Of a stretch of DNA of 64,000 nucleotides, positions 26,685 to 34,786 are shown piece after piece. This DNA comes from OLB7 sp966250335 (lineage in GTDB: Bacteria > Bacteroidota > Ignavibacteria > OLB7). Location of the stretch: the NCBI GenBank assembly GCA_966250335.1, contig CBINGZ010000004.1, forward strand, positions 62,001 to 126,000, given 5' to 3'. The stretch's first letter is position 1. Each line of letters starts with the position of its first letter. The position numbers and the translations under genes were made by a program. The notes beneath the pieces are model-generated. The model did no database searches. It saw only the letters and a program-made list of their open reading frames with translations, and had not been told where the DNA came from.

Positions 26685-26784
26685 AGCCGTGTCTGTAATA
26701 GAGGGAGCCTCGTGGAGAGGCGCGTGGGGGGTAATATCAGAATTCCGGGGGGAATTTGCTAGGTGCCTCTCTGGGGGGGAGAAG

Positions 26785-26850
26785 AAGAGAAATAAACAGG
26801 GAGTCACAGAGGGCACAGAGTTTAAGAGAAGAGAGTTTAAGAGAAGAGAG
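26785..26850 (-). repeat. dispersed 3'-end repeat, copy 1, with a 15-bp tandem tail
   Basis: The core (26785-26822) includes the string AAATAAACAGGGAGTCACAG and then GAGGGCACAGAG. The same core occurs at 52356-52392. After it are two exact copies of the 15-mer AGAGTTTAAGAGAAG (26817-26831, 26832-26846). On the minus strand it begins a few bases after the stop codon of the OmpA-like gene and ends in T-rich sequence, the same position as copy 2 next to its own minus-strand gene. Confidence 0.75.
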
Positions 26851-26853
26851 GGG

Positions 26854-28755
26854 TCAGGGGGAGATGGTGAGGAGTACGGTGTTGGTGAGGTGGTGGGATA
26901 TGGGGGAGTGAGGGGGGAGGGAGGTTGCGGTTCTGTTTCCCTCGACCTTGATCGTGGCGTTCGTGACGGTGCGGAGATGAGCGGCGATCCGCTCGGCGAC
27001 CGTGGTGGGGGCGCCGGGGAGAGCGGGGGTGATGGTGAGCTCTCCCTCGATCTCTGTCGGGAGTACCTTCCCGACCTCCGATTCGGTCAGGAGCCATGTG
27101 GAGATCGTCCTCTCCGTGGAGCCGGGCGCCGTCTCGAACTGAAGCTCGTCCTCTGCTTCGGCGCGACGGCCGGTCGAGTCGATCGCCACCATCTTCACGG
27201 CCAGCGGGCCGGGTGTTTTCCCCTCCTTCATGTCGGCAAGGACCATCGCGATGTTCAGATCTCCATTCTGAAGTCCGTCGCTCGACTGGCCGGCGATCTC
27301 CCTCCCTCCGTGCCGGAACGCGATCGACCACTTCCTGACCCCGCTCTCCGCGTCGATCTCCGGCTCCACATGGATGCGCGGCCCCACATGCCGGATCTCC
27401 GTCCATGCTCCGTTCAGCATGTCGGATCCGTTCCTGAACAGCCCGTCGATCCGTACGTCGTCGGCTCCCCTTCCTTCAGCTTCATCTCCCGGGTCGCTCT
27501 TCTCCGCGATCGTAACGGCGTCGGGGGAGCATCCCCGGACGTCGATCAGATAGGCGGCGATCGCGGCGGCACGTCGGGCTCCGAGCTCCTCGTCCGTTCC
27601 GCCGGGAACCAGGCGGACCCGGGCCGTTTCCCCCGACCTGAGCCGCAATGCGGTCAGATTCAGGATATGGCGCTGGAGATCTATCGGGTCGAGATGCGAC
27701 AGGGAGTCGAGCGTGATCTGCGCGTTTTCAGCTTCTTCCGTCCCGATATAATCGGGGTGGATATCGGCGGAGCCCGGCGCGAACCCGACGGCGGGGATGG
27801 GACGCATATACCGGCGGTGCGTCGTCGACTCGCTCCGGATGATCGCGGTCTGAGAGCGCTCTCCATTCTCACTTATCGCATAAAGATCTATTGAGGCGGT
27901 CGGGGGCGGGGTCCGGATAAGATCCTTCTGCCGCTCCTCGTGCTCATCCTCATCGTCGAACCGGTAGGTCAGCCCTATGCCTGCTCCCAGCGACAGCTCG
28001 TACCAGTTCGATTTGTAGCCCGAGGATGGGGTAAGGAGATGCCCCTCTCCCTCCAGCTCCAGCCGGACGGCGAGCGGTCCGCTGAGAGGGAGCGGATAGG
28101 CTGCTCTGAGCACGGCCCCTATCGACGTTACATAGCTGTCGGAGATGCTCGATCCGTCGTCGATGACGAGGATTCTTCCCGAATCGAGTGTCGGGTACCG
28201 CTCCGGGTTGGCGAACCTGGCGTCCCTGTTATTGAAGCTGAGCGTGATCATCGAGGAGGTCATGTTCCGCATCTCCACGGTCGGACCTGCCTGGATCTCG
28301 ATCCCCAGGCCCGATCGCCAGCCGAGTGTTGCCTCGATCTCCAGAGAACTCACCGTCATATCGAATTTCCTCACGATCCCGATGCTGACCGGTTCGTTGG
28401 AGTTCGGCATGAGCACCAGTTGCTCAGGCATGGAATCGGTGAAATGTCCCCCGGATCGTCCGATCCCCGTCCGCGCCGCCAGGAAAAAGGGGCTGGGGAA
28501 GAGCGATCGCGTCCGCACCTCCAGCCATCCCTTCCGTCGTGTCCCCCGCTGGTTGTACTTCTTATGGATGTTCGAAGTCGGCCGTATCTCCAGGCTGGCC
28601 TCCCCTTCATAGTAGGTGAACCCGCCTCCCAGCGATGAGATCGACCATTGCGCCGATGCCTCGGCCGCGCTCCCTGTGCCGATCACTGCAACGAGAAGAA
28701 GCGGGAAGGGACGCAGGCTTGAATATCGATTCGCGATTTTTCGAGGGCTCTTCAT
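26854..28755 (-). CDS. large secreted OmpA-family / beta-barrel protein
   Basis: The 633-residue protein has a signal peptide (PFPLLLVAVIGTGSAAEASAQ). The N-terminal half reads like a membrane beta-barrel (about 35-290, with FTYYEGEASLEIRP, WYELSLGAGIGLTYRF). The C-terminal half has an OmpA-type peptidoglycan-binding-like segment (RLVPGGTDEELGARRAAAIAAYL, about 420-450) and a second similar module at the end (VAERIAAHLRTVTNATIKVEGN). Fusions of this kind anchor the outer membrane to peptidoglycan, but the exact role is unknown. The frame extends upstream to 28947; the signal peptide gives the ATG at 28755. It is divergent from the sigma-factor operon. Confidence 0.72.
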   Translation of the reverse strand: MKSPRKIANRYSSLRPFPLLLVAVIGTGSAAEASAQWSISSLGGGFTYYEGEASLEIRPTSNIHKKYNQRGTRRKGWLEVRTRSLFPSPFFLAARTGIGRSGGHFTDSMPEQLVLMPNSNEPVSIGIVRKFDMTVSSLEIEATLGWRSGLGIEIQAGPTVEMRNMTSSMITLSFNNRDARFANPERYPTLDSGRILVIDDGSSISDSYVTSIGAVLRAAYPLPLSGPLAVRLELEGEGHLLTPSSGYKSNWYELSLGAGIGLTYRFDDEDEHEERQKDLIRTPPPTASIDLYAISENGERSQTAIIRSESTTHRRYMRPIPAVGFAPGSADIHPDYIGTEEAENAQITLDSLSHLDPIDLQRHILNLTALRLRSGETARVRLVPGGTDEELGARRAAAIAAYLIDVRGCSPDAVTIAEKSDPGDEAEGRGADDVRIDGLFRNGSDMLNGAWTEIRHVGPRIHVEPEIDAESGVRKWSIAFRHGGREIAGQSSDGLQNGDLNIAMVLADMKEGKTPGPLAVKMVAIDSTGRRAEAEDELQFETAPGSTERTISTWLLTESEVGKVLPTEIEGELTITPALPGAPTTVAERIAAHLRTVTNATIKVEGNRTATSLPPHSPISHHLTNTVLLTISP

Positions 28756-28961
28756 GGCAGGGTCCTGAATACTGATGCTGCGGGAGCGGATCGGGCGACG
28801 ACGGACTCTGTCACGTCTCATGCTCCTGCGGGGTCTTTGAGCGAAAGACCGGAACGCTCCGCGAACCTGACCTCGATCGATTTTTTCCGGGGGGATGTCA
28901 GGCGGAGCGGGTCGGCCGGGTCTTTCCGTGCGAAGATCATTCGGCAACGGATCACGGGTTC

Positions 28962-29564
28962 ATGAGCCGTCAGACAGCAGCAGTCGTCGATATCGCCAAG
29001 GCCTTTGTTCCGGAAGGGACGGGAGAGCGCGTGGAGACGGCGTCCAGCGACGCCGCTCTGTTCGCCCGCTTCATGGCGGGGGAGAACGCCGCGCTCGTTG
29101 AACTCTTCGACCGGCACGACAGACGGCTCCATGTCTACTGTCTGAAGGTGCTGGGGAACAGCGAGCAGGCGCGGGATGTGACGCAGGAACTCTGGGTGCG
29201 GGTGCTTCGGATGCGGGAGCGTCCGCGGACGGTCGCCAATCCGGTCGGGTTTTTTCTGAAGGTCGCCCGGAACCTCTGTCTGAACCAGAAGGCGGCGCGG
29301 CGTTCGTACGAATCGCTGGACGATATTCCCGACGGCCGCCATCCCTTCGATACGCCGGAGAGGGAATCGGAGCTTCAGGACCTGGTGTTTATGTCGCTGG
29401 ACGAGCTTTCGTTCGACGATCGCGAGCTGCTGATCCTGAACGTCTACTGCGGCTACAGACTCGATGAGATCGCCGGCATGCTCGGCAGATCGCCTGAAGC
29501 CTTGTGGAAACGGGCATCGCGGGCACGGAAGAGGCTTCGCGAACTCGTCATGAAAAAGATGTAG
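28962..29564 (+). CDS. ECF-type RNA polymerase sigma factor
   Basis: The 200-residue protein has sigma70 region 2 (FARFMAGENAALVELFDRHDRRLHVYCLKVLGNSEQARDVTQELWVRVLR) and region 4 (LSFDDRELLILNVYCGYRLDEIAGMLGRSPEALWKRASRARKRLRELV). It lacks regions 1.1 and 3, as in the ECF group. It is followed at 60 bp by a single-membrane-pass protein likely to be its regulator. A similar pair is at 42.8 kb. Targets cannot be inferred. Confidence 0.93.
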   Translation: MSRQTAAVVDIAKAFVPEGTGERVETASSDAALFARFMAGENAALVELFDRHDRRLHVYCLKVLGNSEQARDVTQELWVRVLRMRERPRTVANPVGFFLKVARNLCLNQKAARRSYESLDDIPDGRHPFDTPERESELQDLVFMSLDELSFDDRELLILNVYCGYRLDEIAGMLGRSPEALWKRASRARKRLRELVMKKM

Positions 29565-29624
29565 ATGCGATATGCATGTCTGCCCGATGCGGGTAGAACG
29601 AACCGAGGGTTCACCGGAGAGATC

Positions 29625-30374
29625 ATGGACTGCGACCGATTGATCGACAACTATATGAACGGCAGGATGTCGGCGGCGGAGGAACGGGAGTTCTTCCGTC
29701 GGCTCGACGTCGATCCGATCCTTCGCCGTGCGTTCGAGACGGAGCGGACGATTTCCGGGGCTCTGCTCCGCGACCGTTCGGCGCTCCCCCCCGCCGATCC
29801 GGGCTCAAGGGTGCGGCTTCTCGCGCTTCTGGCCGCGCTCCCCGCCGGCGCGGGGGGGGCGGGCCGGATGGCCGGGAAGTTCACGAAGACCGGCTCCGCC
29901 GCCCTCAAGGGGACGATCGCGACGGTCGTGGCGGGTGGGATCTCCGTCGGGATCTATACGGCGGTTCGGTTCGATCAGTCGCTCCACGATCTTCCGACCG
30001 CAGAGCAGGAGATTATCGTGGCACGGCCTGAACCGCTTCCGCCGCCTGCTGTCGTGCCGGCTCCTTCCGAACATATCGTACCCGTGACGGCGCCCGCCGT
30101 CGAGCCGTCTCGTGCTTCCTCCGTGCCGGTCCATGTCGTATCGGAGGATACGATCGTCACGCTCTTCTCTTCCGCGTCGGCTCGGGAGCCGGTCGTTCTC
30201 GCGCCTGAGGTGAATCCGGAGGTCCTTCCGGTCGCGCCCACGGTCGTCCGGGCGATTCCTTCGATACGATCGACCGACAGCGTGAACCTGAACATCACCA
30301 TCGACACCGGAAAGCTGAACGGGCGGGCAGGGAGAGCGGAAGAGGTTTCGGAGAGCGCGTCGGAGGAGAACTAG
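29625..30374 (+). CDS. single-pass membrane protein, likely partner of the upstream sigma factor
   Basis: The 249-residue protein has a short N-terminal cytoplasmic helix region (MDCDRLIDNYMNGRMSAAEEREFFRRLDVDP), one hydrophobic segment (about 107-125, GTIATVVAGGISVGIYTAV), and a long Pro/Val-rich periplasmic part. Anti-sigma factors often look like this, though the usual HxxxCxxC zinc motif is absent. The start is the ATG at 29625 with GGAGA upstream. I infer the role from position directly behind the ECF factor; no homology is claimed. Confidence 0.6.
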   Translation: MDCDRLIDNYMNGRMSAAEEREFFRRLDVDPILRRAFETERTISGALLRDRSALPPADPGSRVRLLALLAALPAGAGGAGRMAGKFTKTGSAALKGTIATVVAGGISVGIYTAVRFDQSLHDLPTAEQEIIVARPEPLPPPAVVPAPSEHIVPVTAPAVEPSRASSVPVHVVSEDTIVTLFSSASAREPVVLAPEVNPEVLPVAPTVVRAIPSIRSTDSVNLNITIDTGKLNGRAGRAEEVSESASEEN

Positions 30375-30412
30375 TCGGGCGCGCTCCGGCACCACATCGT
30401 CACGTTTCGCGT

Positions 30413-30420
30413 TATACTTG
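30413..30420 (+). promoter_or_regulatory. promoter-like -7 element (TATACTTG)
   Basis: TATACTTG lies 32 bp before the ATG at 30453 of the AI-2E-type permease. It is followed by CCG, like several other copies (for example TATCTTTGCC at 14975). No TTG is seen at the -33 distance. Confidence 0.45.
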
Positions 30421-30452
30421 CCGTAGTCTCCTTATCAGGAATCGTGCGGCCA

Positions 30453-31553
30453 ATGAACAGAGAGAAAACGGAACAACGGTCGGAACATGTCACGGACGGA
30501 TGGTTCTCTCGCGAGAGGATACTTCCGGTCGTTCTGCTGATCGCCACGGCGTTCGTCTTCTATCTCTGCTGGCTTCTTATCCAGCCGTTCGTCGCGGTCC
30601 TCTCATGGGCAGTGGCGCTCGCCGTGATCGGGCGTCCGATGCATGAATGGATCGCCGCGAAGATCCCTCGCAAGGGACTTGCCGCCGGTCTCGCCGTCCT
30701 CATCGTCGCCCTCGTCATCGTTCTCCCCGGCTACTTCGTGACGCAGAGTCTGGTGGGTGAGGCGATAGAAGGGGGGAAGCTGCTGAGGGAGGTTCTGGCG
30801 ACCGGACGGTGGCAGGCGGTGGTTTCGGGGAACGCGACGCTGGAGTCGATCTTCCAGTGGCTGAGGGGAGGATTCAACCCGGAGAAGCTGCTGGAGCAGG
30901 CAGCAGCATATCTCTCCACGATGATCATGTCGGCGGTCGGCGGCTCGGTGACGGTCATGTTCCAGCTTCTGATCGTCCTCTTCTCCCTCTTCTATTTCTT
31001 TCGTGACCGGGCGGCCTTCGGCGGTGTCGTCAGAGGACTCCTCCCGCTTTCACAGGGAGAATCGAGAAAGATCTTCCGGCGGGTTTCGGAAACCATTCAC
31101 GCCACCATCTACGGCACGCTCGCCGTGGCGTTCATCCAGGGGCTTCTCGGGGGGCTGATGTTCTGGTGGCTCGGTCTGCCGGTGCCGATTCTCTGGGGGG
31201 TCGTGATGGCGCTGCTGGCGGTCGTCCCGATCTTCGGAGCCTTCATGGTCTGGATCCCGGCCGCCCTTCTTCTGGCGCTGGAAGGGGACTGGACCAAGGC
31301 GATCATCCTCACCCTCTGGGGCTCGGTCGTCGTCGGCCTGGTCGACAACCTCCTCTATCCCGTCTTCGTCGGCAACAGAATCCGGCTCCATACGCTGCCG
31401 GTCTTCTTCTCCATCGTGGGAGGATTGATCGCGTTCGGAGCTTCCGGGCTTATCGTGGGGCCTGTCGTCCTCTCGGTGGCCGACGGGCTCGTGCATCTCT
31501 GGAGGGTCAGGATGGACAGGGTGGAGGCGGCGGAGGCGGAGGCCGCGTCATGA
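30453..31553 (+). CDS. AI-2E family transporter (PerM/YdiK-like)
   Basis: The 366-residue protein has about eight hydrophobic segments. It shows the family pattern: N-terminal helix pair (LLIATAFVFYLCWLLIQPFVAVLSWAVALAVI), the central MFQLLIVLFSLFYFFRDR, then LGLPVPILWGVVMALLAVVPIFG and the C-terminal GNRIRLHTLPVFFSIVGG-LIAFGASGLIVGPVVLSV. The family includes permeases proposed for AI-2 and ion/sodium-coupled exchange; the substrate here is unknown. The ATG at 30453 (MNREK) is preferred to the GTG at 30444. It stands alone. Confidence 0.9.
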   Translation: MNREKTEQRSEHVTDGWFSRERILPVVLLIATAFVFYLCWLLIQPFVAVLSWAVALAVIGRPMHEWIAAKIPRKGLAAGLAVLIVALVIVLPGYFVTQSLVGEAIEGGKLLREVLATGRWQAVVSGNATLESIFQWLRGGFNPEKLLEQAAAYLSTMIMSAVGGSVTVMFQLLIVLFSLFYFFRDRAAFGGVVRGLLPLSQGESRKIFRRVSETIHATIYGTLAVAFIQGLLGGLMFWWLGLPVPILWGVVMALLAVVPIFGAFMVWIPAALLLALEGDWTKAIILTLWGSVVVGLVDNLLYPVFVGNRIRLHTLPVFFSIVGGLIAFGASGLIVGPVVLSVADGLVHLWRVRMDRVEAAEAEAAS

Positions 31554-31569
31554 AGCGCGGGCGATCCTC

Positions 31570-32064
31570 TCACTTCCCCTTGTATGTCATGATATCGATC
31601 ACCGCGCCCGATCCGTCGTAGAGTCTTGCCGTGTCCGGTTCGGCGTTGTTCCAGATCCATCGGTTGCCGGCCAGGTTCAGGGCGAACGTCGTATCGTTCG
31701 TGCCGCCGGCCGGTCCGGCGTGGGTGTAGACGTAGAGGCGGCCGTGGATCGCGTCGGGAAGCGCGTACCGCTGGTTGGCGTCTCCCGCGTCGAGCATCCA
31801 TCCCGCGGTCGATATATCACCCCGCGATTCGATGATGATCCACTCGTCGTTGATCCCCGCCCGCTCGCTGTTCGTTCCCTGATTGTAATAGATCGCGGTG
31901 AGCTGCGCGCCGCCGCGTCCCTCGTCATAGGTCTTCCTGGCGACCGGAAGTTGCAAGGTATCGACCGGGTCCGGGTCGGGAGCGACCTGATAGGATGGGG
32001 CGGATGAGGAGCATGCCGCCAGCAGCAGGACGGCGAGAAAGAGGGAGACCGCGGCAGGTATCAT
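31570..32064 (-). CDS. lipoprotein with a lamin-tail (LTD) domain
   Basis: The 164-residue protein has a lipobox (LLLAAC) and then a single beta-sandwich region (about 55-164) with TAIYYNQGTNSERAGINDEWIIIESRGDISTAGWMLDAGDA, FALNLAGNRWIWNNAEPDTARLYDGSGAVIDIMTY. These features match the lamin tail domain found in secreted bacterial nucleases and cell-surface proteins, where it may bind DNA or protein partners. Alone, it would be a small surface adhesion or binding lipoprotein. A frame extension upstream to 32118 is ignored because the lipobox gives the ATG at 32064. A -7-like box is about 40 bp upstream. Confidence 0.75.
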   Translation of the reverse strand: MIPAAVSLFLAVLLLAACSSSAPSYQVAPDPDPVDTLQLPVARKTYDEGRGGAQLTAIYYNQGTNSERAGINDEWIIIESRGDISTAGWMLDAGDANQRYALPDAIHGRLYVYTHAGPAGGTNDTTFALNLAGNRWIWNNAEPDTARLYDGSGAVIDIMTYKGK

Positions 32065-32105
32065 GAGGTCCGGAGGGTTGGAATAAACGGAAGGAAGAAT
32101 CGGCC

Positions 32106-32113
32106 GCAATATA
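32106..32113 (-). promoter_or_regulatory. promoter-like -7 element (TATATTGC, minus strand)
   Basis: TATATTGC on the minus strand is 41 bp before the lamin-tail lipoprotein start and is followed by GGCCG. The spacing to the start matches the other copies. The -33 TTG is not visible. Confidence 0.4.
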
Positions 32114-32154
32114 CACATCTCTGCTTGCGATTCATGACGAGGCGTGTCGCCCCG

Positions 32155-33405
32155 CTATCCCGCCGTCGGAACTTCCAGCCTCAGAGCCTCCCGCCGGATC
32201 ATATCGAGTACGATATTCGCGGCACGCGTCCGCACGGTCGGCCGTTCCTTCCCCAGCAGAAATTTCTTCGAGACGATCCCCTGTTCCGTTGCCACCGCGA
32301 TCCAGACCGTCCCGACCGGCTTGGTGTCGGTAGCTCCGCCGGGGCCGGCGATGCCGGTGACCGCGGCGGCGATGTCGGCGCCGAAGCGGTCGCGTGCTTC
32401 CCGCGCCATCGTCTCGGCGACCTCACGGCTCACGGCGCCGTAGGCGAGGAGCATATCGGAGGGGACACCGAGGAAGGTCTCCTTCGCTTCGTAGGCGTAG
32501 GCGATGATCCCTCCCAGGAAATAGGTGCTGCTGCCGGGGATATCGGTCAGGAGCGCGCCGATCATCCCTCCGGTGCATGATTCGGCCATGGCGAGCGTCA
32601 GTCCCCGCTCGGTCAGCAGGTCCCCGAGGGCGGCGGCGAGCGACTCGTCCCGGTCGGCCACGATCCATTCTCCGGCCCGCTCGCGGATTCCGGTCAGGAG
32701 GCGGGTGTAGCGTCCGTGCAGCTCGGGATCGTTCCCCCGGCGCATCGCACGGAGCCGTATGCCGCCGGTGGAGGGGAGGAACGCCAGCGTGAGGTCGGCC
32801 CCCAGCAGGTCGTTGAGATCGGCGAGCGAGTCGGCCAGTGCCGACTCGGTGGGACCGAAGATGAGGAAGGTGGTCTGTTCGATCTCGTCGGCCGACGCCG
32901 CGAGCTCCGGAAGGATGCCGTCGTTGAAGATCCCCTTCAGTTCATCGGGGACGCCGGGGAGCGCGTAGATCCTGGCCGACCCGACGGTGCAGGCAAGCCC
33001 CGGCGCGCTGCCGTGATGGTTCGGAAGGGTCCGGCAGGCGGAGGGAGCCAGCGCCTGGCGGATGCTCCGTTCGTTCAGTTCGATCCCTCGATCGGCGAAG
33101 CGGCGTTTGATCAGTTCGAGCTGTTCCTCGTCCATCCGCATGTCGCAGCCGAGCATGTCGCAGAACGCCTCGCGCGTCACGTCGTCATGGGTGGGGCCGA
33201 GTCCTCCGCCGGCGATCACCACGTCGGCCGCCGCCGCCGCCGCTTCGATCTCCTTCCGGATCAGTTCGCGATCGTCGCCGATCACGATGGTCCGGGTTAC
33301 CGTCACACCGATTTCCGTCAGCCGTGCGCCGAGCCACGATGCGTTGGTGTTGACGACCTGCCCTATCAGCAGTTCATCTCCGATCGAAATGAGAATGGCG
33401 TTCAT
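32155..33405 (-). CDS. cinA: CinA (competence/damage-inducible protein; NMN amidase-like)
   Basis: The 416-residue protein has the N-terminal molybdopterin-binding-like domain (MNAILISIGDELLIGQVVNTNASWLGARL, about 1-165). The C-terminal CinA domain (about 255-410) has LAMAESCTGGMIGALLTDIPGSSTYFLGGIIAYAYEAK and VTGIAGPGGATDTKPVGTVWIA. It is a nicotinamide-nucleotide amidase/pyrophosphatase type enzyme in NAD salvage. It is the last gene of pgsA-pgpA-cinA (19 bp after pgpA). The start is the ATG at 33405. Confidence 0.93.
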   Translation of the reverse strand: MNAILISIGDELLIGQVVNTNASWLGARLTEIGVTVTRTIVIGDDRELIRKEIEAAAAAADVVIAGGGLGPTHDDVTREAFCDMLGCDMRMDEEQLELIKRRFADRGIELNERSIRQALAPSACRTLPNHHGSAPGLACTVGSARIYALPGVPDELKGIFNDGILPELAASADEIEQTTFLIFGPTESALADSLADLNDLLGADLTLAFLPSTGGIRLRAMRRGNDPELHGRYTRLLTGIRERAGEWIVADRDESLAAALGDLLTERGLTLAMAESCTGGMIGALLTDIPGSSTYFLGGIIAYAYEAKETFLGVPSDMLLAYGAVSREVAETMAREARDRFGADIAAAVTGIAGPGGATDTKPVGTVWIAVATEQGIVSKKFLLGKERPTVRTRAANIVLDMIRREALRLEVPTAG

Positions 33406-33424
33406 GATGGATGGAAATGCCGCC

Positions 33425-33961
33425 TCAGGCTCCGTTCTCCTGAAGGAATCCGCTGACGAGCCCGACGAGTTTCAGGCCGTACCAGATGATATGCGCGGCG
33501 ATGTTGGCGTAGATGGCGGCGAAGATGTCGTCGACCATGATTCCGGCCGCCCCTTCCTTTCTGTCGAAATAGCTGGCGGGCCAGAGTTTCGCGATGTCGA
33601 ATGCCCGGAAGACGAAAAAGGAGATCACCGCCCACTGCCACATCGGCTGACCGACGATGAGGAACGATGCGAGCGTGATCCACTGGCCGGCGAACTCGTC
33701 GATGGTGACGAAGCTCGGGTCCTTCCCCAGAATATCCTCGCACGGTCCCACCAGCAGCAGCCCGACGATGAACGCCACGGCGGCGGCTCCCAGAAGGACA
33801 AGTGGGTGCGAGAAGCCCGGAATGAAGTAGAAGAGGGTCGCGACGGCGCTTGCCACGGTTCCGGAGGCGATCGGGGAATTCCCCGTGAAGAGACCGCCGA
33901 CGATCAGTTGCTTCCAGAAGGGAAAGCCCTGCTTACGAAGGAGTGCGGACGACGTTGCCAT
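33425..33961 (-). CDS. pgpA: phosphatidylglycerophosphatase A
   Basis: The 178-residue protein has the PgpA signatures VGGLFTGNSPIASGTVASAVA, DPSFVTIDEFAGQWITL and FRAFDIAKLWPASYFDRKEGAAGIMVDD, with several membrane helices. It removes phosphate from phosphatidylglycerophosphate to make phosphatidylglycerol. It overlaps pgsA by 29 bp, so the two act in the same pathway and are translated from one message. The start is the ATG at 33961. Confidence 0.93.
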   Translation of the reverse strand: MATSSALLRKQGFPFWKQLIVGGLFTGNSPIASGTVASAVATLFYFIPGFSHPLVLLGAAAVAFIVGLLLVGPCEDILGKDPSFVTIDEFAGQWITLASFLIVGQPMWQWAVISFFVFRAFDIAKLWPASYFDRKEGAAGIMVDDIFAAIYANIAAHIIWYGLKLVGLVSGFLQENGA

Positions 33962-34553
33962 TGGAGAAGGTCAGTAGATGCCGATTCTCTATGAGATACT
34001 GCGCGGCGGTGACGAGAGAAAGGATCGTCAGCACGATCATCGAGCCGTCGATCAGCCAGGGGGCGAGCAGGCGTTCGATCACCGTCCGGTCGATATAGCC
34101 CCCGAGCCACTGGATATTATGCAGGGTGAAGGCGGCCACCACGTACCAGAGGAAGACGAGCTGCATCGCCGTCTTCCATTTCGCGAGGCGGCTGGTGACC
34201 ACCGGCTGCCTCCGGCGATCGGCGACGATCCGGAGAACCGTGACCAGGAGGTCGCGTCCCACCACGACCAGAACCATCCAGAAGGAGAGACGTCCAAGAA
34301 AGACGAACGCGAAGAACGCCGAGCCGATCAGCACCTTGTCGGCCAGCGGGTCGAAGAACCGGCCGAAACTCGACATGGCATTATACTTGCGCGCATACCA
34401 TCCGTCCCACCAGTCGGTGAGGGCGGCCAGCAGAAAGATCGCGGCCGACAGCTGCACCAGAATCCCGTCGTTGCTCAACATGAGCCAGATGAAGAGAGGC
34501 GTCAGGAGGATTCGGGAGCCGGTAATGATATTCGGGAGGTACTCGGGCTTCAT
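33933..34553 (-). CDS. pgsA: CDP-diacylglycerol-glycerol-3-phosphate phosphatidyltransferase
   Basis: The 206-residue protein has the CDP-alcohol phosphatidyltransferase motif (DWWDGWYARKYN...FGRFFDPLADK, about 47-73) and about five membrane helices. It makes phosphatidylglycerophosphate from CDP-diacylglycerol and glycerol-3-phosphate, the step just before PgpA. The overlap with pgpA shows coupling. The ATG at 34553 is good. A promoter-like box lies 93 bp upstream. Confidence 0.92.
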   Translation of the reverse strand: MKPEYLPNIITGSRILLTPLFIWLMLSNDGILVQLSAAIFLLAALTDWWDGWYARKYNAMSSFGRFFDPLADKVLIGSAFFAFVFLGRLSFWMVLVVVGRDLLVTVLRIVADRRRQPVVTSRLAKWKTAMQLVFLWYVVAAFTLHNIQWLGGYIDRTVIERLLAPWLIDGSMIVLTILSLVTAAQYLIENRHLLTFSNGNVVRTPS

Positions 34554-34645
34554 GGACCGTGCCGTCCGGTTTCGATATCGGAGTGCATGATGGGGGCCGA
34601 CGTGAACGACCGGCCGTGGTCGGACGACCGTGGCCGGATGCCACG

Positions 34646-34653
34646 CAAAGGTA
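34646..34653 (-). promoter_or_regulatory. promoter -7 element (TACCTTTG, minus strand)
   Basis: TACCTTTG is an exact TAnnTTTG match on the minus strand, followed by CG, 93 bp before pgsA. No clear TTG at -33 is seen. Confidence 0.4.
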
Positions 34654-34786
34654 ATGAACGCGGTCGGAGTATTGCGGGTTCCTCCCCGCAGTGCTTAATT
34701 TTTTTCCCCTCGTCGCGTCATGTAGTGCGGTGAATCCCCGAAACGACGCATCCAGAGGGGGCGTCTCGAATTCTTAACATATCAGC

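Noticed and set aside
26817..26850. Possible CRISPR array (short direct repeats at 26.8 and 52.4 kb)
   Set aside because: The repeats are contiguous with no spacers, 14-15 bp long and purine-rich, and no cas gene is present. They are tandem tails of the dispersed repeat.
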